64,000 nucleotides of DNA from Alloactinosynnema sp. L-07 (lineage in GTDB: Bacteria; Actinomycetota; Actinomycetes; Mycobacteriales; Pseudonocardiaceae), in NCBI RefSeq assembly GCF_900070365.1, contig NZ_LN850107.1, forward strand, positions 5,456,001-5,520,000, in the 5' to 3' direction. The notes below the pieces were generated by a model. It had not been told where the DNA came from. It did not search any database and worked only from the letters and a program-made list of their open reading frames with translations. Position 1 is the stretch's first letter, and the number at the start of each line of letters is the position of its first letter. Both the position numbers and the translations under genes were made by a program. Of this stretch, positions 24,893 through 33,901 are shown piece by piece.

Positions 24893-25387
24893 ATGAACGT
24901 CCGCGACCAGGATTTCGCCGAGTACTTCGCGGCGAAATCCGACGCGATGCGCGGCACGGCGTACTTGCTGTGCGGCGACTGGCATCGCGCCGAAGATCTT
25001 GTGCAGACCACGTTCATCAAGCTGTTTCGCGTGTGGAACCGGATCGGTGAGTCAGGCAGGCTCGACGCCTACACCCGGCGGATCCTCGTGCACACGTTCC
25101 TCGACGAGACCCGGCGCGGGTTCTTCCGACGGGAACAGGTGACCGACGAACCGGCGGACCGGGCGGTCGAGCAGGCCGGGCCGGAAGACCGAATGGTCCT
25201 CGTGCGGGCACTGGCCAGAGTGCCCGCACGGCAGCGCACCGCACTGGTCCTGCGGTACTGGGAAGACCTCTCCCTGGAGGAGACCGCGCAGGCGATGAAG
25301 TGCTCGACGGGCACGGTCAAGAGCCAGACCTCCCGCGGCCTCACCGCACTGCGCGGCCTCCTCCCCGCCCCGACCGCTTCCTTCTGA
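24893..25387 (+). CDS. SigE-family ECF RNA polymerase sigma factor
   Basis: 164 residues: region 2 YFAAKSDAMRGTAYLLCGDW, AEDLVQTTFIKLFRVWNR, region 4 RVPARQRTALVLRYWEDLSL then EETAQAMKCSTGTVKSQTSR. This is the short, anti-sigma-linked SigE family of actinomycetes. ATG 24893 has a GGGGG run five bases upstream; the preceding TTG is not needed. The next gene encodes its likely membrane regulator. Confidence 0.9.
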   Translation: MNVRDQDFAEYFAAKSDAMRGTAYLLCGDWHRAEDLVQTTFIKLFRVWNRIGESGRLDAYTRRILVHTFLDETRRGFFRREQVTDEPADRAVEQAGPEDRMVLVRALARVPARQRTALVLRYWEDLSLEETAQAMKCSTGTVKSQTSRGLTALRGLLPAPTASF

Positions 25388-25396
25388 GAGGGACCC

Positions 25397-26161
25397 ATGA
25401 ACGAGCAGGACCTGCGCTCCGCGCTGCGCGCCGAGATGTCCGCCGCCACCCGCCCACCGTCGATGAACGGCACCGAAGTCCTCGACGCGGCCCGCCGCGC
25501 CGACCGCAAACGAAAGGCAGGCCTCGCGGGCCTCGGCGCCGCCGGGGCCGTCGCGGCGATCGCCGCCGGAGCCATGCTGCTCCCCGGCCTGGGCGGCACC
25601 GACACCGACACGATCGCCATCGGGGCGCCCGGCAAGACCACGTCGGCCACCACCGCGCCACCGACCAAGACCTCGTGGCCCAACGGGCAGCCGGACCGGA
25701 CCGCGACGGCGGGCCCGCGCTACGACCGGGCGGTCGAACTGCTCGACTTGCTGACCGACGCCCTGCCCAAGAACTACTCCGAAGAAGACGGGTGGCACCA
25801 AGCCCAGTTCGACCAGTACGACGGCGACCGTGAGGCCTGGGAGTACGCCGTGACCATCAAGAGTGAGGTGAAGCCCACCGTGATGGCCACGGTCTTCACC
25901 CCGGGGAACAGCCAACCCGAGACGCCATGCGCCCGAGAAGGCTCGCCGATGCGGTGCGAGCCGCTGATGGTGGACGGTAAGCAGGTGTGGATCGTGACCT
26001 ATGGCCGCAAACCCGCGCACGTGGCCCCAATGCTCGGCGCGTCGTACCGGCACCCAGACGGAACCGTCGTCCAGATCTCGATGGAAGGCAACAGCGAGTT
26101 CCCCTTCACCAAGCAGGCACTCGCCGAACTCACCGTATCGTCGCGGTTCGCCCTTTCCTGA
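25397..26161 (+). CDS. Single-pass membrane protein, probable anti-sigma partner
   Basis: 254 residues: cytoplasmic 1-47 (DLRSALRAEMSAATRPPSMN, AARRADRKRKA), one membrane helix at about 50-68 (GLGAAGAVAAIAAGAMLLPG), a Thr/Pro-rich linker and an outer domain of about 150 residues with two cysteines. This layout recurs after SigE-family genes in actinomycetes, where the short cytoplasmic part binds the sigma factor. No HxxxCxxC zinc motif is present, so the assignment rests on position and topology. Confidence 0.6.
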   Translation: MNEQDLRSALRAEMSAATRPPSMNGTEVLDAARRADRKRKAGLAGLGAAGAVAAIAAGAMLLPGLGGTDTDTIAIGAPGKTTSATTAPPTKTSWPNGQPDRTATAGPRYDRAVELLDLLTDALPKNYSEEDGWHQAQFDQYDGDREAWEYAVTIKSEVKPTVMATVFTPGNSQPETPCAREGSPMRCEPLMVDGKQVWIVTYGRKPAHVAPMLGASYRHPDGTVVQISMEGNSEFPFTKQALAELTVSSRFALS

Positions 26162-26228
26162 TCTCAGACGATCTCGTAGGCGCGCGACGTCGCCCTGCGG
26201 TGAGTACCACGCTCGGCCAGGGTTCGCG

Positions 26229-27272
26229 CTACACCCCGGTCTGTTCCCACCGGAACACCCGAGCGTGCTGCCGGATACGTCGCGCGGGGGCGGTGAGGAC
26301 GAGTGGTGACAGCGTCCTCGCCGCCTTGGTGCCCAGGCGTTCCCGCAGCTTGAGCGTGTGCCACTCGGGCAGTGACGCCGCCTCCGGGAAGGTCTCCACG
26401 GCGAAGTCGACCAGCTCTTCGACCGGGGATTCCTCGGTGATGCCCTTGTCATACGCCCGACCGGCCCGCCGCAGAGCGTCCTTGGCCAGGACTCGGCGGA
26501 CCTGGCGGTCCAGGTCGGCCTTGTCCTTGAGCTGGCCGTCCATCCGGTCGACGATCGAGACGTAGGCGGCCAGGCGCTGGCGCAGGTCGGCGACCTGGGA
26601 GGCGTAGTAGGCCGCCGACATGTTGTTGCCGTGGACCCGGTAGTAGGCCTGGTCGACGCCGCGCAGGTAGCCGACGTCGGTGTGCAGGGCGAAGCGCATC
26701 CACATCTCGATGTCGCCGGTGTGGCGCAGTTCGGGGTCGTAGCCGCCGTACTTCTGCTGGACCTCGGTGCGCACGACCACCTCCGGCGAGGTGATGCACC
26801 CCTCGCCGAGGGCGAACCGGCGGCGGAGCCAGGAGTGTCCGTTGTAGACAGTCCAGCCCTTGTCCGCGGTCCTGGCCTGGGGCAGCGGCTCGCTGCCGTC
26901 CCAGTGCAGGGGCCTGCCGTAGACGAACCCGACCTCCGGGTGCGCGTCCATCAGCCGCGTCGCGCGGCTGAGCGCACCCGGGGTCAGGGCGTCGTCGGCC
27001 GAGAGGAGAGCGCAGTAGTCCGCGCTCGCCCACTCCAGCAGACCCTCGTTGTAGGTGGCGATGTGGCCCTTGTTGCGGGCGTGCTCGACCACCTGCACCC
27101 GACTGTCCGCCGCGGCCAGTTTCCTGGCCACGTCGGCACTGTCGTCGCCGGAGGCGTCGTCGATGACGAGCACCCGGACGTCGACGTCGGGCTGGTCGAG
27201 CACGCTCCGCACCGCGGTCGGCAGGACGGACCCGTACTTGTAGCACGGGATGACCACGTCGACGCTGGCCAC
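26229..27272 (-). CDS. Glycosyltransferase family 2
   Basis: 347 residues: VDVVIPCYKYGSVLPTAVRS, VLVIDDASGDDSADVAR and the metal-binding LLSADDALTPGAL (a DDA variant of DXD), then RHTGDIEMWMRFALHTDVGY. Cytoplasmic GT-A enzyme. Starts 22 bases after the large secreted-protein gene and is part of the minus-strand EPS block. Donor unknown. Confidence 0.85.
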   Translation of the reverse strand: MASVDVVIPCYKYGSVLPTAVRSVLDQPDVDVRVLVIDDASGDDSADVARKLAAADSRVQVVEHARNKGHIATYNEGLLEWASADYCALLSADDALTPGALSRATRLMDAHPEVGFVYGRPLHWDGSEPLPQARTADKGWTVYNGHSWLRRRFALGEGCITSPEVVVRTEVQQKYGGYDPELRHTGDIEMWMRFALHTDVGYLRGVDQAYYRVHGNNMSAAYYASQVADLRQRLAAYVSIVDRMDGQLKDKADLDRQVRRVLAKDALRRAGRAYDKGITEESPVEELVDFAVETFPEAASLPEWHTLKLRERLGTKAARTLSPLVLTAPARRIRQHARVFRWEQTGV

Positions 27273-27294
27273 TGCTTTGCCCCCTGGAACTCGG

Positions 27295-30200
27295 TTACGG
27301 CTGGGTCGTTACGAAGGTTGCGTCGACCCAGTAGTTCGATCCGTTACCCGAGCCGTTCGGGAACACACCGCCGCCGCCGTACTGGTACACGCCGTTGGGC
27401 CCGGGGCCCGTGCTCGCGGGGCCGGTCAGCGGCCCGTTGACGCGGTCGGCGTTGAAGTACTGCGTGGTGTAGCCGTAGCGGCCCGCCGAACCCCAGAACG
27501 AGGCCACGTAGGTGGACCCGGCCGTGACCGCCACCGGGGAGGCGAAGGTCAGGGTCTGCCAGCCGCTGCTGCTCTCGTTGGTGTACGTGCCGGTCGCCAG
27601 TTGCGCGCCCGCGTTGGACCACAGGGTGCCGGTGTGCGAGCCGGGGTCGCCCGCGGACTTGTAGAACCGGACTCCGGTGATCCACCCGTTCTGCGCCACC
27701 TGGATCCGGGTGCCCAGCTCCACCGGCGAGTCGGTGGCGAAGTTGCCTGGCGCGTCGGTCGGGCGGAACAGGGTGCACGGGCAGGCGCCAGCAGCACCGG
27801 TGGTGAAGGTCCACGTGTACGCCGCGGGCATCAGGTTGCCCATGCCGTCACTGGCCCGCACCGATGCGGTGAAGGTGGCGCCACCCGCCAGCGCCGAGGT
27901 CGACGCGAAGGTGACGCTGCGGTTGTCCGGCGCGAGCTGCGTGGTGCCGGAGACGGTGCCGACGCCGTTCTGCGTCAGCGAGAACGTCAGCGACGCCGGG
28001 TTGACCGGCTCGGAGAAGTTCGCCGTCACGCCCGTGCCCGTGGACACGCTGGTGGCGTTGTTCGCCGGGTTCGTCGAAGTCACCGTGGGCGCGGTGGTGT
28101 CGGCGCCCTGGGTGTCGATGGTGACGTCGACCCAGTAGTTGTTGGCGTTGAACGTGCTCGACGGGAAGCCGCCGCCGTAGACGTACACGCCGTTGCCACC
28201 CGAGGCCGGGGACGTCGGCGCGGTCAGCACACCGCGGCCCGCGCCCTGGCCGGCGAAGAAGCCCGAGTCGACCGAGTAGTGGCCGGTCGGCGTGCGGTAG
28301 GAGGCGACGTAGGTCTGGCCCGCCTGGATCTGCACGGGGCTGGCGAAGGTCAGTGTCTGCCAGCCGGTCGCGGTCTCGTTGGTGAACGTGCCGGTCGCGA
28401 GGCGCTGGCCGGAACTGGTCCACACCGAGCCGGTGTGCGTGCCGGTGTTGGCGAAGGACTTGTAGAAGCGCACGCCGGTCACCGTCGCGTTGGTCGCCAC
28501 GGTGAACTTCACGCCCAGTTCCACGTCGCTGGCGTCACCGGCGTCGACCGTGGCGGGAACCTTGGTCTTGAACAGGTTGCACGGACACGGCGCCAGTGCG
28601 GTCCCGGTGGTGAAGTTCCAGGTCCTTGGCGCGGCCAGCGGGTTGCCGTAGCCGTCGGTGGCGTTGAGCGTCACCGAGTGCTGCGTGCTCGCGGGCATCA
28701 GGTCGGTCGGGCTGAAGGTGACCACGTTCTCGTCCACGCTCACGGTGCCGGGGACCGGGTTCCCGGCCGCCTGCACGGTGAACTGGACGCTGCCCGGGTC
28801 GACCGGCTCGTTGAACGTCGCGGTGATGCCCGCGTCGAGGTACACGCCGGTGGCGTTGCTCGCCGGGTTGGTCGAGTTGACCACCGGCGGGGTGTTGTCG
28901 GCGGTGTCGGTCGTGACGATCACGTCGACCCAGTAGTTGCCGCCGTTGAACGAGCTGTCCGGGAAGCCGGAGCCGTACCGGAACACGCCGTTGCCGCCTG
29001 CCACGTTGCCGGTCGCGGGCGCGGTCAGCGGGACGATGCCCGCACCCTTGCCGTTGAAGTAGCCCGCGTCGACCGAGTAGCGCCCGGTTGGCGCGGTATA
29101 TGAGACGACGTAGGGCTGGCCGGAGCGGATCTGCACGGGTGTGGCGAAGTTCAGCGTCTGCCAGCCGCTGGCCGACTCACCGGTGAACGTCCCGGTGGCC
29201 AGGCGCTGGCCCGCCGACGACCACAGCGACCCAGTGTGGGTGCCGGTGTTCGTCGCGGCCTTGTAGAACTTCACGCCGGTGACGGTCGCGTTGACCGAGG
29301 TGTTGAACTTCGTGCCGACCTCGATAGCGGCGGTATCGCCGCTGTCGACGGTGGTAGGCGTCTGCGTGCCGAAGATCGTGCAGGGGCATTGCTGGGCGCC
29401 AACGGTGACGTTGACCGTCACCGTGTTGCCGATCGTGGCGCCGTCGTCGGAGGCGCGAACCTTGATCGACACCTGCCCGAGCACGCTCGGGGTCCAGGCG
29501 TAGGACCAGGTGTCCAGGCCGGTGGCGCGCTTGTAGGTGGCGCCGCCGTCGACCGAGACCTCGACCGAGGCGACCTTGCCGCCGCCGACGTCGACCGCGG
29601 TGCCGGAGATGGTGCGCGGGGTGCCCGCGGGCACGGTCGAGCCGTTGGCGGGACCGCTGACGGTGACGGTGGGACCGGTGGTGTCAGTGCTCTTGGTGGC
29701 CTGCACCATGCCCGCCATCAGCGTGCGCGGCTGCGCGCCCATGTCGGCGAGCATGTTGATCGTGGCCTGCTGCATCGCCGGGGCGACCGGCGCGGTCGGC
29801 GGGGCACCCGCCGGGAAGGTGTGGTCGGAGTCCAGACCCCAGGACCACTGCACCGTGGCCGCGCTGAACACCAGCGCGTTGCTGACCTGGTCGCGGTAGA
29901 GCGTGAGCTTGTGGTTGGCCGGGCCGCCGCCGTACAGGTGCCCGTAGTCGAGAAGCAGCTGTCCGTCATCGACGGTGACGGTGGTGTCGGACATCGGGAT
30001 CGAGCCCGCGGGCCGCAGGTGGTCCGGGTCGCTGTCCCACTCGTAGCCCAGCGTGCCCGCCGGGAACGTCGTGGTGCCAGTAGCGGTGGCCACGGAGGTG
30101 TTGCGCCAGAAGCGGTTGCGGCCGAAGGAGGCCGGGACCTGCAGCGAGTCGGCGCGGTAGCCGTTGACGTAGAACAGGGTGCCGAGAAGCTCGTTCTCGG

Positions 30201-31341
30201 GGCGGCCCGCGTCGGACGGCGGGGACTGGCGCGGGTCGCGCCAGGTGCCGGTCCACTGCGGACTCGGGTCGATCTTGGCGCCACCGGGGGCCTTGGTCTC
30301 CTTGTAGCAGACCATGGTGCGCAGCGCGGTGTTCGAGCCGTCGATCGAGTTCTCGAACCTGGTCTTCCAGAACCACGAGTTGCCGGTGAGGAACATCAGG
30401 TTCACGCCCGCGGCCTTGGCCTGTTCGACGCCGAGGCGCTGGGCGGCATTGACGTACTCGTCGTGGCCGGAGGAGATGTAGACCTTGTGGTTCTTCAGCA
30501 GCGCGGGGTTGCGGGTGACGTCCACACCGGACAGGTAGCTGACGTCGTAGCCGTTGCGCTCCAGGAACCGGACGAGCGGGTACTCGGCGTTGAGGAAATT
30601 CGACGTGCCCGCGTTGCGGTACGGGCGGTTGTAGCTGACCTTGAACGCGCGGCCGTCGGGCGATCCGCTGAAGCCGCCCTCGTAGGTGTTGAACTCGTTG
30701 ATGCCGGGGCGGTCGCCGTACTTGTTGTATGCCTGCCAGGTCTGGTCGGAGGTCTGCACGACGATGTCCGACGTCGACGAGTCGTTGCGCACGACGAACG
30801 GGTACTGGCTGGCGCCCGCGCCGTCGTTGCGGACGAAGTTGGCGACGTAGAAGCCGGGCGTGGCGGTGCTGGGCACGAACCAGCTCGCCGAGACGCCCCA
30901 GTTTCCGCAGTCGACCAGGCCGGTGGTGGACTGGTAGGCGCACTGCGGCTGGTTCTGCGGCAGCGGCACCGACGGGGTGAGTGTCTGCTGCTTGCGGCCG
31001 CCCATGCCCTGGTACCAACCGAGCCGGACGATATCGACCGAGTAGTTGGTGCTCGGCGTCTTGATCTTGAAGTCGAGGCGCTGTCCAGGCTGGACGCTCG
31101 TCTGGGTCGCGAATCCCTCGATATCGCCATAGTGGCTCTCAATGAACCAGTCGTCGCGTGGGGTTCCCGGCTTCGAGTTCTCACACACGACCGGGTTGGT
31201 CGGCGCGTCACACGGCCCCGCCAAGGCCGGTGATGCGACGAGCACAGGGAGTCCTACCGCGACGAGAAGTCCGGCGAGTACGGCGCGCATACCGCGCAAC
31301 GTCCGCCCATGACCGCGTGCGTCGTGCATCGCACGGTCCAT
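27295..31341 (-). CDS. Large secreted protein: DMFase-like domain, Ig-like domains, three DUF4082 domains
   Basis: 1348 residues. Signal peptide 1-41 (AVLAGLLVAVGLPVLVASPA). Residues of about 45-560 resemble the large subunit fold of N,N-dimethylformamidase (FVVRNDSSTSDIVVQ, GHDEYVNAAQRLGVEQA, FLTGNSWFWKTRFEN). Then an Ig-like domain at about 560-645, and three DUF4082 domains at about 650-808, 917-1077 and 1186-1348, separated by two Big_5-type Ig domains. Each DUF4082 begins with a C-P-C-x-[IL]-F motif. ATG at 31339-31341 with GGAGG upstream decides the start; a longer frame has no signal. It probably binds or processes the secreted polysaccharide. Catalytic activity is not inferred. Confidence 0.75.
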   Translation of the reverse strand: MDRAMHDARGHGRTLRGMRAVLAGLLVAVGLPVLVASPALAGPCDAPTNPVVCENSKPGTPRDDWFIESHYGDIEGFATQTSVQPGQRLDFKIKTPSTNYSVDIVRLGWYQGMGGRKQQTLTPSVPLPQNQPQCAYQSTTGLVDCGNWGVSASWFVPSTATPGFYVANFVRNDGAGASQYPFVVRNDSSTSDIVVQTSDQTWQAYNKYGDRPGINEFNTYEGGFSGSPDGRAFKVSYNRPYRNAGTSNFLNAEYPLVRFLERNGYDVSYLSGVDVTRNPALLKNHKVYISSGHDEYVNAAQRLGVEQAKAAGVNLMFLTGNSWFWKTRFENSIDGSNTALRTMVCYKETKAPGGAKIDPSPQWTGTWRDPRQSPPSDAGRPENELLGTLFYVNGYRADSLQVPASFGRNRFWRNTSVATATGTTTFPAGTLGYEWDSDPDHLRPAGSIPMSDTTVTVDDGQLLLDYGHLYGGGPANHKLTLYRDQVSNALVFSAATVQWSWGLDSDHTFPAGAPPTAPVAPAMQQATINMLADMGAQPRTLMAGMVQATKSTDTTGPTVTVSGPANGSTVPAGTPRTISGTAVDVGGGKVASVEVSVDGGATYKRATGLDTWSYAWTPSVLGQVSIKVRASDDGATIGNTVTVNVTVGAQQCPCTIFGTQTPTTVDSGDTAAIEVGTKFNTSVNATVTGVKFYKAATNTGTHTGSLWSSAGQRLATGTFTGESASGWQTLNFATPVQIRSGQPYVVSYTAPTGRYSVDAGYFNGKGAGIVPLTAPATGNVAGGNGVFRYGSGFPDSSFNGGNYWVDVIVTTDTADNTPPVVNSTNPASNATGVYLDAGITATFNEPVDPGSVQFTVQAAGNPVPGTVSVDENVVTFSPTDLMPASTQHSVTLNATDGYGNPLAAPRTWNFTTGTALAPCPCNLFKTKVPATVDAGDASDVELGVKFTVATNATVTGVRFYKSFANTGTHTGSVWTSSGQRLATGTFTNETATGWQTLTFASPVQIQAGQTYVASYRTPTGHYSVDSGFFAGQGAGRGVLTAPTSPASGGNGVYVYGGGFPSSTFNANNYWVDVTIDTQGADTTAPTVTSTNPANNATSVSTGTGVTANFSEPVNPASLTFSLTQNGVGTVSGTTQLAPDNRSVTFASTSALAGGATFTASVRASDGMGNLMPAAYTWTFTTGAAGACPCTLFRPTDAPGNFATDSPVELGTRIQVAQNGWITGVRFYKSAGDPGSHTGTLWSNAGAQLATGTYTNESSSGWQTLTFASPVAVTAGSTYVASFWGSAGRYGYTTQYFNADRVNGPLTGPASTGPGPNGVYQYGGGGVFPNGSGNGSNYWVDATFVTTQP

Positions 31342-31531
31342 CCGAGCCTCCACGGTGCGTAACCGTAAGTAGTAAGAACGATCGGGGGCAATCCAGGCAT
31401 CACAGACCCGCGCGGAGACGCGCGTGTCCGATTGATCTGGATATCGCGCCTTCATCCCACCCCGTTACCCCTGTTGGGGGAAGGGGATTAGGTCCTGTAG
31501 ATCTTGACCGATTGGTGATCGTGGGGTCGCG

Positions 31532-32113
31532 CTAAGCGATCTCCGCGAGACCGTTTCCGTCCGGTGACACGGTGTAGTCGCGTAGGCACTCCGCACAGTG
31601 CAGTACTTCGTCCAGGCGGGCGCCACATTCGCACACCCACCCCTTCTGACGTGCGGGATTGCCCGCGACGAAGGCGTGCGGTGGCACATCGCGGGTGACC
31701 ACCGACCCAGCCGCGGCGAATGCGTACCGTCCTATTTCGACACCGCAGACGACCACGGTGCCCGCGCCGAGGGTCGCGCCATGCCGCACGACGGTCTCAA
31801 CCAATTCGTCGGGCCCTTTGCGAATTGCCGCCCGCGGCCGGAAATCGTTGGTGAACAACACGTTAGGACCGAGGAAGACTTCGTCCTCACAGGTCACTCC
31901 ACTGAAGACCAGGGTGCCGTTCTTGACCGTCACCCGGTCACCCAGCGCAGCGCCCGTCTCGACGAAAGCGCCGTCGCAGATGTTGCAGTCGCGCCCGACC
32001 TTGGCGCCCGGGAGCACGTGCGCGAAGGCCCAGACGCGGGTGCCCGCGCCGACCTCGTCGCTCTCGCAGAGTCCCTTGTGATGGACGAAGACCTCGGCCT
32101 CGGTGGTCGTCAT
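31532..32113 (-). CDS. Left-handed beta-helix sugar N-acetyltransferase (WlbB/WbpD-like)
   Basis: 193 residues of hexapeptide repeats: VGAGTRVWAFAHVLPGAKVG, then GALGDRVTVKNGTLVFSGVT and LGPNVLFTNDFRPRAAI, the signature of WbpD/WlbB enzymes that acetylate the 3-amino group of a UDP-amino-uronic acid. A C-terminal CECGARLDEVLHCAECLRDY adds a small zinc-ribbon-like tail. Overlaps the aminotransferase stop codon (ATGA), so coupled. Confidence 0.85.
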   Translation of the reverse strand: MTTTEAEVFVHHKGLCESDEVGAGTRVWAFAHVLPGAKVGRDCNICDGAFVETGAALGDRVTVKNGTLVFSGVTCEDEVFLGPNVLFTNDFRPRAAIRKGPDELVETVVRHGATLGAGTVVVCGVEIGRYAFAAAGSVVTRDVPPHAFVAGNPARQKGWVCECGARLDEVLHCAECLRDYTVSPDGNGLAEIA

Positions 32114-33234
32114 GACCGCACCGGCTCTCCGACGAGCGAGTCGGCCAGCACCGAGACGACCCGCTCCTGCTGCGCGGAGGTGATCTCCGGGAACAGCGGC
32201 AGGGACAGGATCTCGCCCGCGATGAGCTCGCTGGCCGGGAAGGCGCCCACACCCTGGCCCAGGCCCGCGAACGCGCCGGTCAGGTGGACCGGGGTCGGGT
32301 AGTGGATGCCCGCGCCGATGCCCGCGGCCTGGAGCTTGGCCAGCACCGCGTCGCGCTCGGCGACGCGGATGACGTAGAGGTGCCACACCGGTGTGTTGCC
32401 GTCGGCGACGACCGGGGTGAGCACGCCGTCGAGGCCCGCGAGGAGCTTGTCGTAGCGCTCGGCGGCGGCGCGGCGGTCGGCGTTCCAGCCGTCGAGCCTG
32501 CGCAGCTTCGCCGACAGCACCACGGCTTGCAGCGTGTCGAGCCTGCTGTTGAAGCCCAGCACCGGGTGCTCGTACTTGCGCGGCGAGCCGTGTGCGCCGA
32601 GCAGGCGGACCCGCTCGGCGAGGTCGGCCCGGTCGGTGGTGACCGCGCCCGCGTCGCCGTAGGCACCGAGGTTCTTGCCGGGGTAGAAGCTGGTCGCGGC
32701 GATGTCGCCGAGCGAGCCCGCCCGCACGCCGTGGCGCTCGGCGCCCTGCGACTGCGCGGCGTCCTCGACGATGGCGACGTTGGGCGGCAGCAGCGCCCGC
32801 AGCTGGTCGATCTGCGCGGTCTGGCCGTAGAGGTCGACCGGGAGCACCACGCGGGTGCGGGTGGTCACCGCGGCCGCGGCGGCGGTGACGTCGATCAGCG
32901 CGGTGTCGGGGTCGCAGTCCACCAGCACGGGCGTCGCGCCGGTCCGGGCCACGGCCTCGGCGGTGGCGATGAAGGTGTTGGCGGGCAGGACGCACTCGTC
33001 GCCGGGGCCGATCTCCAGCGCCCGCAGCGCCAGTTCCAGCGCGTCGGTGCCGTTGCCCATGCCGACGCAGTGGGCCACCCCGGCGAACGCGGCGTACTCG
33101 GCCTCGAACGCGGCGACCTGCGGCCCACCGACGAAAGCGGTGCGCGCTAAGACTTCCGACCAGCCCGCGGCCACCTCGTCCGCGACAGCGGCGTGCTGGG
33201 CGGCCAGGTCGACAAGGGGAATGTGGCCGGTCAT
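32110..33234 (-). CDS. DegT/DnrJ/EryC1/StrS-family sugar aminotransferase (WbpE-like)
   Basis: 374 residues with PLP Lys187 in SFYPGKNLGAYGDAGA, and the family block VGGPQVAAFEAEYAAF. With the neighbouring WlbB-like acetyltransferase and the Gfo/Idh dehydrogenase at 39918 it forms the set used for 3-amino then 3-acetamido uronic acids: oxidation at C3, transamination, acetylation. The exact sugar is inferred. Confidence 0.85.
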   Translation of the reverse strand: MTGHIPLVDLAAQHAAVADEVAAGWSEVLARTAFVGGPQVAAFEAEYAAFAGVAHCVGMGNGTDALELALRALEIGPGDECVLPANTFIATAEAVARTGATPVLVDCDPDTALIDVTAAAAAVTTRTRVVLPVDLYGQTAQIDQLRALLPPNVAIVEDAAQSQGAERHGVRAGSLGDIAATSFYPGKNLGAYGDAGAVTTDRADLAERVRLLGAHGSPRKYEHPVLGFNSRLDTLQAVVLSAKLRRLDGWNADRRAAAERYDKLLAGLDGVLTPVVADGNTPVWHLYVIRVAERDAVLAKLQAAGIGAGIHYPTPVHLTGAFAGLGQGVGAFPASELIAGEILSLPLFPEITSAQQERVVSVLADSLVGEPVRS

Positions 33235-33256
33235 ACGAACTCCTGTGGTCTGTTAG

Positions 33257-33901
33257 TTAGCTGGAGCGGTCTAGTCGCTTCGCTGGGACGCCTACCCACG
33301 TCTCGCCGTCCGGTACGTCGGACAGCACGGCGGCGCCCATGCCGATGACGGCTTCGGCGCCGACGCGGACGCCCTCGCGGACCATCGACCCGGCCCCGAG
33401 GTAGGCGGCCTCGCCGATGGTTACGTTGCCGGACAGCGTGGCCCGGCCAGCGAAGGTGCTGAAGTCGCCGACCGCGTCGTCGTGGGTGAACAGGACCATC
33501 GGCATCACGATTACGTGCGCGCCCACGTGCTGCGGCGCGGTGACGACGGCCCCGGCGAGCAGCACGGTGCCCTCGCCGAAGGTGACTCCCGGCGCTATGG
33601 ACGCGGCGGGGTGGATCAAGGTTGCGTAGCGGTCGGCGGGCAGGCCGAGCTTGCCGACCAGTGTGCGCCGTCCGGCCGGGCGCGTCGACCGCGCGACACA
33701 CACCAGCACGGCGGCGTCGGGGTGGTCATGCACCAGCGCGGTCGGGCCGAGCACCAGCAGTCCGTCCACTTCGGACCCGTGGCGCTCCGGCGCGTCGTCG
33801 ACCATGCCGATGGGCTTCCACAATTCGGGCAGCGCCCGCGCGGCGGCGAGCACCTCCCGCGCCAGGCCCCCGGCGCCGACCAGCAGCAGCGGGCGGTTCA
33901 C
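33257..33901 (-). CDS. PglD/NeuD-type sugar O/N-acetyltransferase
   Basis: 214 residues: Rossmann-like N-terminus (LLLVGAGGLAREVLAAARAL) and a left-handed beta helix (GVTFGEGTVLLAGAVVTAPQ, VGDFSTFAGRATLSGNVTIG), ending DVPDGETWVGVPAKRL. Typical of acetyltransferases acting on UDP-4-amino sugars (PglD) or sialic acids (NeuD). Overlaps the AsnB-like gene by four bases (GTGA). Confidence 0.85.
   Translation of the reverse strand: MNRPLLLVGAGGLAREVLAAARALPELWKPIGMVDDAPERHGSEVDGLLVLGPTALVHDHPDAAVLVCVARSTRPAGRRTLVGKLGLPADRYATLIHPAASIAPGVTFGEGTVLLAGAVVTAPQHVGAHVIVMPMVLFTHDDAVGDFSTFAGRATLSGNVTIGEAAYLGAGSMVREGVRVGAEAVIGMGAAVLSDVPDGETWVGVPAKRLDRSS

Noticed and set aside
27250..31233. Long plus-strand open frames opposite the DUF4082 gene
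   Set aside because: Low-complexity Gly/Arg/Val protein without domain; the minus strand has a signal peptide and recognisable repeats.
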